A stretch of 64,000 bases of DNA from Luidia sarsii (taxonomy: Eukaryota; Echinodermata; Asteroidea; Paxillosida; Luidiidae). Both the position numbers and the translations under genes were made by a program. This document shows positions 1 through 9,700 of this stretch, piece by piece (the first letter of the stretch is position 1; every line of letters starts with the position of its first letter). Under the pieces are notes generated by a model. The model was not told where the DNA came from. It made no database searches and worked only from the letters and a program-made list of their open reading frames with translations. The stretch lies in contig OX465111.1 of assembly GCA_949987565.1 (NCBI GenBank), positions 17,677,801-17,741,800 on the forward strand, given 5' to 3'.

Positions 1-636
1 TGGACTATTGATAATCAAGTTTACAGCCCCCCCCCCTTTAATGAGTTGTCATGACTTGAGATACACCTCCTGGAAAATGGACTGTCCCTGGGCCCTTGAG
101 GTTGCACTGTATATTGCCTCAATGCTGTTACAGCACTGACTCTGTGTCTTCTATTCTTCTCTCCAGGTAGGAAGTATTGCTTTGTATTTTCATCTAAACT
201 TCACGGGTATTATGATCAATTACTATAAAGTTAAGAACTTAGAGGAGGGAAGGCAATCAAGAATTACACTGCCATCCTTTGGGTCACAACTCTGATGTTT
301 TGAAGTTATTGCTGCTGTAGTTTAAACAATTCGTTTCGATCCCAGCAGGACCTTTCTCTATAAGGCAAAGAGGTGCATGCATAGTTCAAACTAGAAGAAA
401 GTTGGAGAACTTTGATCCATGCAATGTTTGCATCCCTTTTCCTTCTTGACCATTTTTTGGTTGAACAGAGTGAATTTTGATTACTGATTTGTCTCTTTCG
501 TGTGAGAGATTCGTGAGATTTGAATGGTATTAGCTTGTCTCCGGGCAGAGATTCAGTCCACTCCAAACGCACGCAAATGAATGCCGTTGAAACAGTACAT
601 AATTATACACTGCCAAGCCTGACTACTGAAGCACGA
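1..636. other. Intergenic sequence, no gene seen
   Basis: AT-rich sequence with a short C-tract near 30-37. No open frame here has coding character or convincing splice sites. I see no promoter or repeat that I can name. Confidence 0.5.
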
Positions 637-851
637 CGTGAGGTGGGAAATCACTGGGCCGTGTCAGTAGAGGGCTGGGTGCCGTGGTTGAAGGACGTCG
701 GAGATCCTTCCCGGAAAAAAAAAAAAAAAAAAAAAAGTGGTCGTGACCGTTGAAGTGTGGAGGATCTTTCCCGCCCAGCCTGACCAGGTGGGAAATCACT
801 GGGCCGTGTCAGTAGAGGGCTTGGTGCCGTGGTTGAAGGACGTCGGAGATG
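637..851. repeat. Direct duplication of about 70 bp, split by an A-tract
   Basis: The segment beginning GTGGGAAATCACTGGGCCGT at about 641 is repeated nearly exactly from about 788. Both copies end in GGACGTCGGAGAT. The first copy runs into CCTTCCCGG and then an A-tract of about 20 bases. The A-tract could be the tail of a retroposed copy, or the whole could be a local tandem duplication. No coding content is seen. Confidence 0.7.
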
Positions 852-1114
852 TAGACCGGTTGTATTGTAGTATTGATCTATAGATGAGATAACATCTAGG
901 CCTATCTCACAACCATTTTGTTTCATATTCATAACCACCGAGTTATCATGTTGCACCTGTGAATGGTTGAAAAGGGAGACCTGCTTGTATAGTCAGACTT
1001 GCCCAAAGTGATTTAATTCATAACTGAGATTTGGCCAAGCTGCTGTTCTGGCACGAAATTTGTCATCAGCAGTTGCTATTGGATATATCGGAGCTAGAAT
1101 TATTAGAAACATGT

Positions 1115-1285
1115 AAAACTAATACGAGGGGGACTATGCAAAAATGTTGCAAACTGCATGGTGACTAAAATAACCAAAATACAAATCTCAAAATTTGGTG
1201 GGCCTGACGTTTCAATCCTAGCAAAGACAGAATCCCTTTGAGAAACGTTAGGATCGAAATGTCTGGCCCGCCTATTTTAGATAGA
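1115..1285. repeat. GAAACGTC-family interspersed element, head-to-head copy
   Basis: The left half reads in minus orientation (TTGCAAACTGC ... GACGTTTCAATCCTAGCA). The right half reads in plus orientation (TTAGGATCGAAATGTCTGGCCC). Together they form an imperfect palindrome. Copies of the same element occur throughout the window. Confidence 0.65.
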
Positions 1286-1572
1286 AACTGTGATTGCATG
1301 TCTTTTATACTCATGCATGCATTGTTAAAGTGTTGTTACAAAGTTGACCCGACTGCTATGCTGTGTCCTCTTCTCTCCAGTCCACCAACAACCAAAGAAC
1401 TACACCGCGGCAGCCTTCGTTAGTCGTTACACAATCGTACCCTTCATCATCCCGAAATAACAACGAGCGTCAGTAAATACGGCAATAAAATTAAACATAC
1501 AATTTCCTTTGTTTATTTCACAAGAAATACTTTGCGGGAATTGCATTATTTGACAGTGATCGGTTATTTGCG

Positions 1573-2205
1573 ATGGCGCCGAAATTTGAGACGTTCGTCT
1601 TTCTGGACTTGGAGACCACTGGCTTGGAGGTTGACCGCGGAATCACCGAGTTGTGTCTGTACGCAGTCAGTCGGTCTGCCTTGTACCGGTACGAGAGCGC
1701 AGAGGCTCGCCCTCGTATCATCGATAAACTTGTCCTGTGCCTGGATCCAGACAAGGAGCTCAGCGACAAAGCAGAGGAACTCTCGGGCCTGTCCCGTGCC
1801 TCCCTGCAGTCCAACGGACGAGGGCTATTCACGGCCAGTGTCGCCACGATGATCAAGAGCTTCCTCGAGATGCAGGCCCAGCCCGTGTGCGTCCTGGCCC
1901 ACAACGGGGACAGGTTCGACTTCCCCGTCCTGGCCAGGCACTGCGGAGCCGTCGGGGTCGATCTGGCGGGTGTCCGCGGCGCTTGCACGATGAATGCCTT
2001 CAGGAAGACGGGTCTGGCCGGCTACGAGCGAGGTGGGAGCACGCTGGACGCGTTGTACGCGAAATACTGCGGCGCCCATCGAGACGAGGCGACCAAGCAC
2101 ACCGCCGAAGGAGACAGCACGGCGCTCATGCGGCTCGTCGGTGCCAAGGCCGACAGCGTGCTGCCATGGGCCGACAGAAATGCCCACGAGATGGTGAGAA
2201 ATTAG
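1573..2205 (+). CDS. TREX-type 3'-5' DNA exonuclease (DEDDh family)
   Basis: Intronless 210-aa open frame. The start codon has a good context (GCGATGG). The three DEDDh exonuclease motifs are present in order: Exo I FLDLETTGLE with Asp12 and Glu14, Exo II HNGDRFDFP with Asp116 as the metal ligand, and Exo III HTAEGD with His176 and Asp181. The His-x4-Asp spacing is that of TREX1/TREX2. Enzymes of this family remove mononucleotides from DNA 3' ends with two metal ions, in DNA repair or in clearing cytosolic DNA. The protein is close to the length of TREX2. It lacks a TREX1-like hydrophobic C-terminal tail, so membrane anchoring is not expected. Vertebrate TREX coding regions are also uninterrupted. 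TREX1 versus TREX2 orthology cannot be decided here. No AATAAA is obvious just downstream. Confidence 0.93.
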   Translation: MAPKFETFVFLDLETTGLEVDRGITELCLYAVSRSALYRYESAEARPRIIDKLVLCLDPDKELSDKAEELSGLSRASLQSNGRGLFTASVATMIKSFLEMQAQPVCVLAHNGDRFDFPVLARHCGAVGVDLAGVRGACTMNAFRKTGLAGYERGGSTLDALYAKYCGAHRDEATKHTAEGDSTALMRLVGAKADSVLPWADRNAHEMVRN

Positions 2206-2413
2206 GCCTACCCTACCCTCCTTGGCCGTCGACGGACTTGCCTTGAGTCAGAGTCACCACTACACCAGGACTCCTCACACGCACGTCCCTGGCCCTATAC
2301 GCGTATAGTATGTAACACTATGTACCGTAAATGTGTTTAACAATTTTCATTCAAATGAAATTAATGAAGGAGAAACTGAATTGTAACTTTTAAACAAATT
2401 GAAAAATGGCAAA

Positions 2414-2500
2414 CTTGGACCGGATCGGGATTTGAACCCGAGACCTCTGGTTTTTTTCGTACCAGCGCTCTTACCATTCTGCTAGAGCAATCCAGCCCTT
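2414..2500 (-). repeat. tRNA-derived SINE, family 1 head
   Basis: On the minus strand this reads as a tRNA-like molecule: GGCTGGATTGCTCT, a D-arm with GAATGGTAAGAGC, and a B box GGGTTCAAATCCCGA. The anticodon region is replaced by an A-run between GGTACG and CCAGAGG. Similar heads lie near 9.1, 17.4, 19.2, 39.5, 45.8 and 47.65 kb, so this is an interspersed family and not a functional tRNA gene. Confidence 0.75.
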
Positions 2501-2834
2501 AGATGGTAGCCATCCCCCGAAAAGTTAACTTATATCTTTGCCGGGTTGAGGATGCCAGTCAGAAGCATCTTCACCATTAACTGCCGAATATCTCCAGGAA
2601 TCACGACCCTGATTTCATTCAACATGCAAACACACAAAATAATTTAAAAACTAATAATTCTCATTCGTATAGTTTTAAAGTATGAATTCTCTTTACTTCA
2701 ATCTATATTATTTTTAAATGCCATGCTTAATTAATTATGTGTACCATGTATCCTGTTTTAATAATTATGTGCCTCTCAGAGCAAACGTTTGGATTGGAAT
2801 GGTAGATAAATCCAAAGGAAAATAGTTGTGCGTT

Positions 2835-3225
2835 CGGTTTGCCGGCCGCGTATTATTTTTTTCCCAGGACGGGAAAGGCCATCATTAGCATAAAGGCGCG
2901 CTATTGGTTGCATTTTGTCTACGCATGATGAATTATTCATGATAATCATTCCACTTATACCCACCCAAAACTTGATTTGGGTGGGTAATTAGTTCAGTAT
3001 ACACGGGTTATACATGGTAATGTATACATGGGTATATGTGGTAATGTATAGTATACATGATTGTGTGTCGGCCTACATAATGTAACTAGTGTACACACTA
3101 CACCACAAGCAAAAATTGAATAATTCACCATGTCTGGATAAAATGCAACCAATAGCGCGCGTTTATGTTAATGATGGCCTTTCCCATCCTGGGGGAAAAA
3201 ATACGCTTCCCGCGTGACCCCATTT
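2835..3225. mobile_element. Long foldback (inverted-repeat) element
   Basis: About 105 bp at 2838-2945 recurs in inverted orientation at about 3113-3225. Shared segments include GGGAAAGGCCATCATTA and GCGCGCTATTGGTTGCATTT. The arms are separated by about 170 bp of TA-rich sequence with several GTATACATG motifs. This structure is typical of a non-autonomous foldback DNA transposon. No transposase is encoded, and I could not define a target duplication. Confidence 0.75.
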
Positions 3226-3248
3226 TCAAATCTTTTGACGGCGCGACC

Positions 3249-3614
3249 TTAAAGGCCCAATACAACATTGGTAAAGGTCAAAAGATTGCCACAGTTTTTT
3301 GGGTTAAACCATTAAACATCCCCAAAAAGCAATCATGAGAGAGTTTTAGCTCAAATGGAAGTTGAAAAAGGTAAAAAACCATCACGGTTTTTGCACCATT
3401 ATGTAGTGTAAGAAATACTTTATGACTTGCGAGTAATAAACTATTTGTCGATGTTTGAGTGAAGATTTCTAGGGAAGTACAGGATCCCAGACCGTAAGAT
3501 TTCAACATGAGGATTCTATCATGATTCATGACCATCTACAAACTGTGTAAATTAGAAGGAAATCTGTGGACATCGATGTTTCCCGATCTTCCCAATGTTG
3601 AATTGGGCCTTTAA
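3249..3614. mobile_element. TTAA-flanked MITE, copy 1 (366 bp)
   Basis: TTAA at 3249-3252 is followed by AGGCCCAATACAACATTGG. The right end is the inverse, CCAATGTTGAATTGGGCCT, followed by TTAA at 3611-3614. Terminal inverted repeats next to duplicated TTAA fit a non-autonomous DNA transposon of a TTAA-targeting superfamily (piggyBac or Kolobok type). The interior is related to the copy at 32.6-33.0 kb. Confidence 0.85.
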
Positions 3615-5739
3615 CGGTTTTCTTTTTTAGTGATTCAAATCAACGCGACTTGAATCAAGCAACCCTAGTACATGTGTACATACGTCATGTAAATCATGTT
3701 GGTTGCGGTAACCGCAACCCTCATCCTCCCGAGGTTGGATGTGTTGGCTCGAGTATTCTATAACGCTTAGCTATAGTACATCACTCGAATCAGCATTTAA
3801 AAAAAACTATCCCATTTTCAGATGCCGTGTAATAGGAAGCACAACTTTTGTGCGGCCATTATGTTTACTAGTTTTAGTCAGGTACCATGATTTTACCGTA
3901 ACTCGGTACTGAATTACTGTTACTGATAAACAACATTAATTTTATTAGTTCACTTTATATGTACATTTATTATGCCTATTATATTCAAATAGTTGGGAAT
4001 TCATTGATGACAGATCTTTCGGAAAAGGTGATTTAAAGTCGTTCTTAGAATCCTTTAGAAAGATGATTCCCGAGCCGTTCCAAGCAAGTACCCTGTATAG
4101 TGAACTTCAGACTAACAAACTAGAACGATCATTTTCACCGGTTGTACAATGTTCAATGCGAATATCAACGAGCCCATAATTAATATTCACGTCGTTTCAG
4201 AATAATACTGTTCACGTCAAATACAGCAGATGAGCAAAGCATACTCATGTTAACCCAGCTGGTAGTTGAAAAGTGAGATTATTATTGTCAGTGTCGCTTA
4301 GATTTAGTGGAATATAGGTTTGGATCGTAGACGAGTGAATCATTTTACTATAATTATACGCTTTATTTACTTCAGTACACTATTTTTACACTATTATATT
4401 TCTCCTTACTGCCCGCTTGCTTTGCAATAAATGAAGTTCGGGATTTTCCCGAACCCCCAAAAGTGAGAAATGGCTGCACGCACTATGTGTACACGAGTCG
4501 GAGAACGGCATACACTTTGGGGAAACCCACGAGTGAGCAACATCTGGACAATGGAAGAATGGCTGGTGCGTCGCTTCGTTGGTTCCCATTTGACATTTTT
4601 ACATGTTTATTGTATGTAGTGTTCATGTACATGTACATTGTACAGTGCAATGTTCAGGTACATGTACTGTACGTGTGTACGTGTACCTAGCCCTGTCCGC
4701 ATAGCACTTTACTGCGGCAAAGTTAGGCCACAATTTGCTCAATGATAACATCCCGGTTATCATAGAGCAAGTTGCTCTAGGCCCATGTATGGTTATATTT
4801 ACCGGCCAATGCAGACAATATGAGGCCCTTCACGAAACCGCGGATAAGGCTCGGGTCCATGGGGGCATGGCTTCCACGTTTCAGTCTCCCGGTCGCGATA
4901 TATTTTTCCGTAGGCCTACCACATAAACGCTATGGCCACATAATGTTTGTGCACAAACAAAGTATGAAGAATTGAGTCTCAGGTCACTCAGATTGTTCAC
5001 GTACGTTGTATTCACTGTGCAGAAAACCTATCCCCAGCTTTAACTGGTAAAGCCCTCCCCCCGTAAATTTTTGTGTACAAACATTATGGGCCCATAGCAT
5101 TTATGTGGTACGAAAAAAAAATCGCCTCCCGGTATGACCAGTCTGACCTCCATGATCTGCCAAAACCCATGAATCCAGGCACGGTTTATCGCCGAATTTG
5201 AATTGAAGGTTTGTTGGCTTGTGGTACAAAGTCTTCACCAAGAAAATGGGGCCAAAGCGGCTCGGTAAAGCGAACACCAGGTGACATGCCAAAAAAGTGT
5301 CCGCTGCCAAATACTGTCCGCTGATTGGTCCAATATACAGGCAGTTATACGCAAGCGCGGTTGACAAGGACACTTTTGTGGCATGTATTACGTGCAAAAT
5401 AGTGTCCGCTGCTAAAACGTTTCCGCTCAAGAGTGACTTGATAAGCGACTTGATAAAGCGACTTGATAAGAATTTTATTGCATCATCTTCGCCTGGTGTC
5501 GACATGACACTCGGCATGCAGGAGCGAAGTCTGCACTCACCGGAACGGATACGCCAGCACATTGGTCTTCATTCAAGTCGCAAAATTCAAATTAACGGGC
5601 TCTTTCAATTCATCATGAACCATAGGAAGAGACTCGGCCGATAGCGTAGCCAGGCTTGCAGATCACTGAATCGAGCTTCCATAGAACGCAGTACAAATAC
5701 TTTCAACTTTCAAGGCGAAAAGATCCACACCAAAAAGTT
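3615..5739. other. Intergenic sequence, no gene supported
   Basis: Only short open frames without family resemblance or splice support. A tract at about 4610-4690 is rich in TGTACA/TACATG palindromic hexamers. The inverted segments GTGTCCGCTGC and its neighbours at about 5297-5415 could be a decayed short inverted-repeat element. Confidence 0.4.
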
Positions 5740-5965
5740 TCTCAGATCTTGTGACTTTCCACCAAATTGTAGATTGGACCGTTATTCCTCACATTCTTTA
5801 TTCTTTCTGGTGTTTTTAGCCTATTGAATTTTCTACTACTCACCCCCAGAAAAAAAAAACACCCCCAAAATGCATATACTTGTCCCAGCCGAATTTCTTC
5901 AAAGATTTTGTTTAGCATCCCTCCACTTCCATCCACATTCAAAATAGGGCCACATTTAAAGCCCC
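5740..5965 (+). repeat. Interspersed repeat family G, copy 1
   Basis: Shares a run of blocks with 53.4-53.64 kb, 54.12-54.44 kb and, in part, 13.28-13.4 kb: CCCCCAGAAAAAA, ACACCCCCAAAATG, CCGAATTTCT, CCTCCACTTCCA and GGGCCACATTTAAAGCC. Order and orientation are conserved, so these are copies of one element. The class is unknown. Confidence 0.7.
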
Positions 5966-6368
5966 ATGGCCGATTTCGAAATGAAGGCTTAGGACCGTAA
6001 CTTAGGCTCGGGCTTAGGCTTCGGTCATATTTATCTTACTCGTTATAATATCTAAACTTCATCTAAAAACAAGCGTTTGGCCCGAGTTTCTTAGGGAATA
6101 CCCTGTAGCTATCAAGCCAACAAACCATCAAATTCGGAAACAAACCACAACCTGGATTTCCGTGTTTTGTCAGACGGAGACGAAGCCTGAGCCCAAGCCT
6201 AAGCCTTCAATTCGAAAACGGCCTGTCGGATTACATACAAAATTGAACAGAATTATCAGTTACTTAGACTCCAAAGGCCCCTTTAAAAAAAAAAAGTTGT
6301 GGGGTCCACTTTGTCTACGCTTTTACCGTAACACGGTACTGAATTACCATTACTGATAAACAACATGA

Positions 6369-6374
6369 TTTATT
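6369..6374 (-). terminator. Candidate poly(A) signal AATAAA for the 269-aa gene
   Basis: TTTATT on the plus strand is AATAAA on the minus strand, about 360 nt past the stop codon at 6731. A second AATAAA-like string overlaps the last codons. Assignment is by position only. Confidence 0.4.
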
Positions 6375-6424
6375 TGTTCACTTATATATTATATAGTGAT
6401 CGATTAGATTCAAAGATTCAATGA

Positions 6425-6600
6425 GGTTTTTGCCCTTGCTCGACGTGATAAACACTGAATGCTCAGTGTTTTGCCCGATGCCTGATAAAAAAATATTTCA
6501 GGCAGTTCGGGCGGGATTCGAACCCGCCACTCCCGATTTCAAGTAGGGTGGTCTCAACCACTTGACCATCGAGCTGGTCGAGGTCGTGTGGTGGATTCGA
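6425..6600 (-). repeat. tRNA(Ser/Leu)-like SINE, family 2, copy 1
   Basis: On the minus strand: CAGCTCGATGGTCAAGTGG (A box), a variable-arm-like stretch, then the B box GGGTTCGAATCCCGCC and a 3' acceptor complement CGAACTG. The body that follows (ATCAGGCATCGGGCAAA, CACTGAGCA, CTCATTGAAT) is shared with the copy at 38.54-38.69 kb. The shared body behind a tRNA-like head marks a tRNA-derived SINE. Confidence 0.85.
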
Positions 6601-6730
6601 ATAATGTAGATTCAAAGTGTTGGGCATGGATCAATGGCAGATCTTTCGGCGGGAAAAGGTGATTTAGAGTCCAAAAGGGGAAGTAATGGAAGTGGAAATG
6701 GGAAACTGATAATGATCCACATGGTTTGTT

Positions 6731-9700
6731 TTAGTTCTCCGTTTTTATTTCACAATAATTCGGATGAGCTGCTCTTAGAGAGTGCGGCACGGGGACCACG
6801 ACCGGTTGCCGACGAGACTGGCAGGGCGACAGAGCCTCTACCGCCAAGCCTTCCAGTCTTTCCTCGGCCACAATGTACGAGTCGGCGTTCTCCGGGCCTT
6901 CCGGGGTCTTCACGACCCACTGGCGCAGGCCTCCCCTTACGAACGAGGGCTTAGTGCCAGTGTCCGACTTGTCAACGTCTTCTCCGTCCTCGCCCAGTCT
7001 TCCAAGGACCTCTCCGCCCGTCGGCGTCCATTCCAAACCATCATCATTCGCCCTTCTGAAAGAAAGTCACAATTAACAAAGATTGTTCTAGACTAACACC
7101 ATGTTCTAATGACTAACACCATGCAGCTTTCTGATAATCCTTCTTTTGTGTTCACTCCTCCACACTTCTCTCTTTGATCTTTCCCCCTCTTCTCACTAAT
7201 CCCTACCCTACTCCTTGCCCCTTCCCTTTGATCTCACCCTACCAGCTTTACTCTTTGTCCTTTGTTTCTCATCGTGTCCTATTCACTCTCTTCCCCCTTC
7301 CTTCGTGTATATGTATCTGTGTTGTCCTTGTCACTCTGCCTTTGAGAAAGGTCCTGCTAGGATCGAAACGTCAGGCCCACTAAATTTAAAGATTGTTCTA
7401 CAGTGAAATCTCAATAAGTCAAACTCTGATTAGGCCTATACTCAAAATTCCTGTTTAATAGTGAAGTCAAACAAGGATTCTATTCCCTTCTGAGACAAAA
7501 CAGTGGTACAACTTCTCTTCACTCAAAACTCTGCTTAACTCTGCTTGTGTGCCTGTTCCCTTGAGATTATTGAGATTGAGAGTTATTGAGACAACACGTT
7601 TGACTACAGTAATATGCAAAAAAAATGTAGCAGTAAGAGGGAGACGGGAGACAGAGGGAGATGGGAGACAGAGAGCGGGGAAAGGGAGAGAGAAAGAAAG
7701 AGTGTGAGAGAGAGAGCAAGAGAGCGGCAGGGAGAAAGAGGGGGAGGAAGAGAAGGGGAGAATGAGAGAGAGAGAGGTGATAGCAGGGGGGAGATAGAGA
7801 GAGGGGACAGAGAAAGAGAGAGAAAGATAGAGAATGTTGCTCCCCAATCAATGTGCTATTTGTATTTCATGGCATTGCCGTCAAAATACTCTCTTACCTC
7901 GTTTTTACAGGAGAGGTATATTACATGGCAGTGTGCTGTGCCTTGACTGGCATAGTGAACATACTGAGTTACTCTGATCATTTTTGGAATTGGACCAACC
8001 ATGACAACCAACACATTCTCTGCCCCAAACTTTACAACATGCGTTTGACAAGCTTCCTCGGGTTCTACCCCAGTCAGACCTGCGTTGCTGCTACAACGTT
8101 ACCCCTAAATCACCCAGTACCCAGTGCAAGAGCAGGGCCACTCATTGCTCTCACCCTGCCACTCGCCCTGCATTGCTCTAACATCATTATGTAGTTTAAC
8201 TACTTACTGACTAAAATTTGGACCCAAAAGCAGACATCAACAAAATTAGGAGGGGCTGACGTTTTGATCGTAGCAGAACTTTGATTAAGGGAGGTCCTCT
8301 ATGTTTTTTTGAAGATTTGGATTTTAGTCACTTCAGTTGGTAAGCAGTTACAAATCTAACAGGACATTGTCACTCTGCCTTTGAGAAAGGTCCTGCTAGG
8401 ATCGAAACGTCAGGCCCACTAAATTTTAAGATTTGCATTTTGGTAATTTTAGTCAGTAAGCAGTTTGCAACATTTTTGTATATTACAAAATTAAAAAAAA
8501 ACACTTCGAAATAAGACTACGAATTACGGGGTCGTTGATTGATTACTCTCTTTATGAATATTAATGAGTGCCTCATAAAAAAACATTTTTGGATATTGGC
8601 TTTTTGGTAATTTTAGTCAGTAAGCAGTTTGCAATATTTCTGCATATCAAAGTTGTATTGTGCTTGCTACAGCACAAAAGACACGACCAAAGCGGCCTAT
8701 AATTATTTCATAAGGCATTCAGAACCACACACACGCCCTCAAGAGATATTTTGCATGGTGCCAATGATGACAGGGACAACACAAATAGGAAGGGGAGAGT
8801 AACAGGGACATGGATGACAGCCAGAGCTCAGGGGGCAAAGGGGATAGCTGTTAGGGTGGGATCAAAGGGCGTGTATTTGGGTAGGGAAATTCAAAGCAAT
8901 CTACCCTTGACTTGCTACCTCCACCATGAACAGACATCTTATCCAAACTATTTTCTCGGCCAATATTTTATAAAGGCAGTTTAGCTTTACGGCTTCACCT
9001 CTCCAATGGCCCAACAGGCTCTACGGTCTCATCCACCTCTTCCTCGGAAACCGCCTCTTCTTTGATCACAAATTCCCCGCTGAAAAGAAAAAATGATATT
9101 GAAATATTAGCAAAGAAAACTTTGACTGGATCCCGGAAGAGCACCGGTACATTAATCCAGAGGTCTCTGGTCCAAGTCCCGGTCCAGTCGAGGTTTTCTT
9201 TAAACACATTTTTAATTTGTTCAAAAAGTTCCAGTCAATTTTTCCTTTGTCTGTTTGAAAAAAATTATATTCAAACGTTTTCTCACAAGTCAAACGCCAA
9301 AAAAGAGGACATGTAATTTCATTTAAATTTCAGATTAAATCTGTTGAACAACTTTCCCAACCCAAATCCAAGCCCTTTCCCTTTGATCTCACCCTACCAG
9401 CTTTCCCCTTTGTCCTCTGTCTGTTATCCATGTCCCTATTACCATTCCTATTTGTTTTGTCCCTGTTATTCTACCTCTGGGAGAGGTCCTGCTAGGATCG
9501 AAACATCAAGCCCTCCTAAAATTTTACATTTGCTTTTTGGTCGTTTTAGTCAGTAAGTAGTTTGCAAGTTTTTTTGGCATATTACTGTTGTCAACTTTGA
9601 CATGAATTACTTTTTTTGCGTTTGATTCATTACAGACTTTGAAATTGGAAACCACAACTGTATAAATTAAATATCTCAACCCATGTCTGAGTAATGAAAA

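Noticed and set aside
651..956. Minus-strand open frame with a poly-Phe run
   Set aside because: The run comes from the A-tract between two direct repeats. There is no coding evidence.
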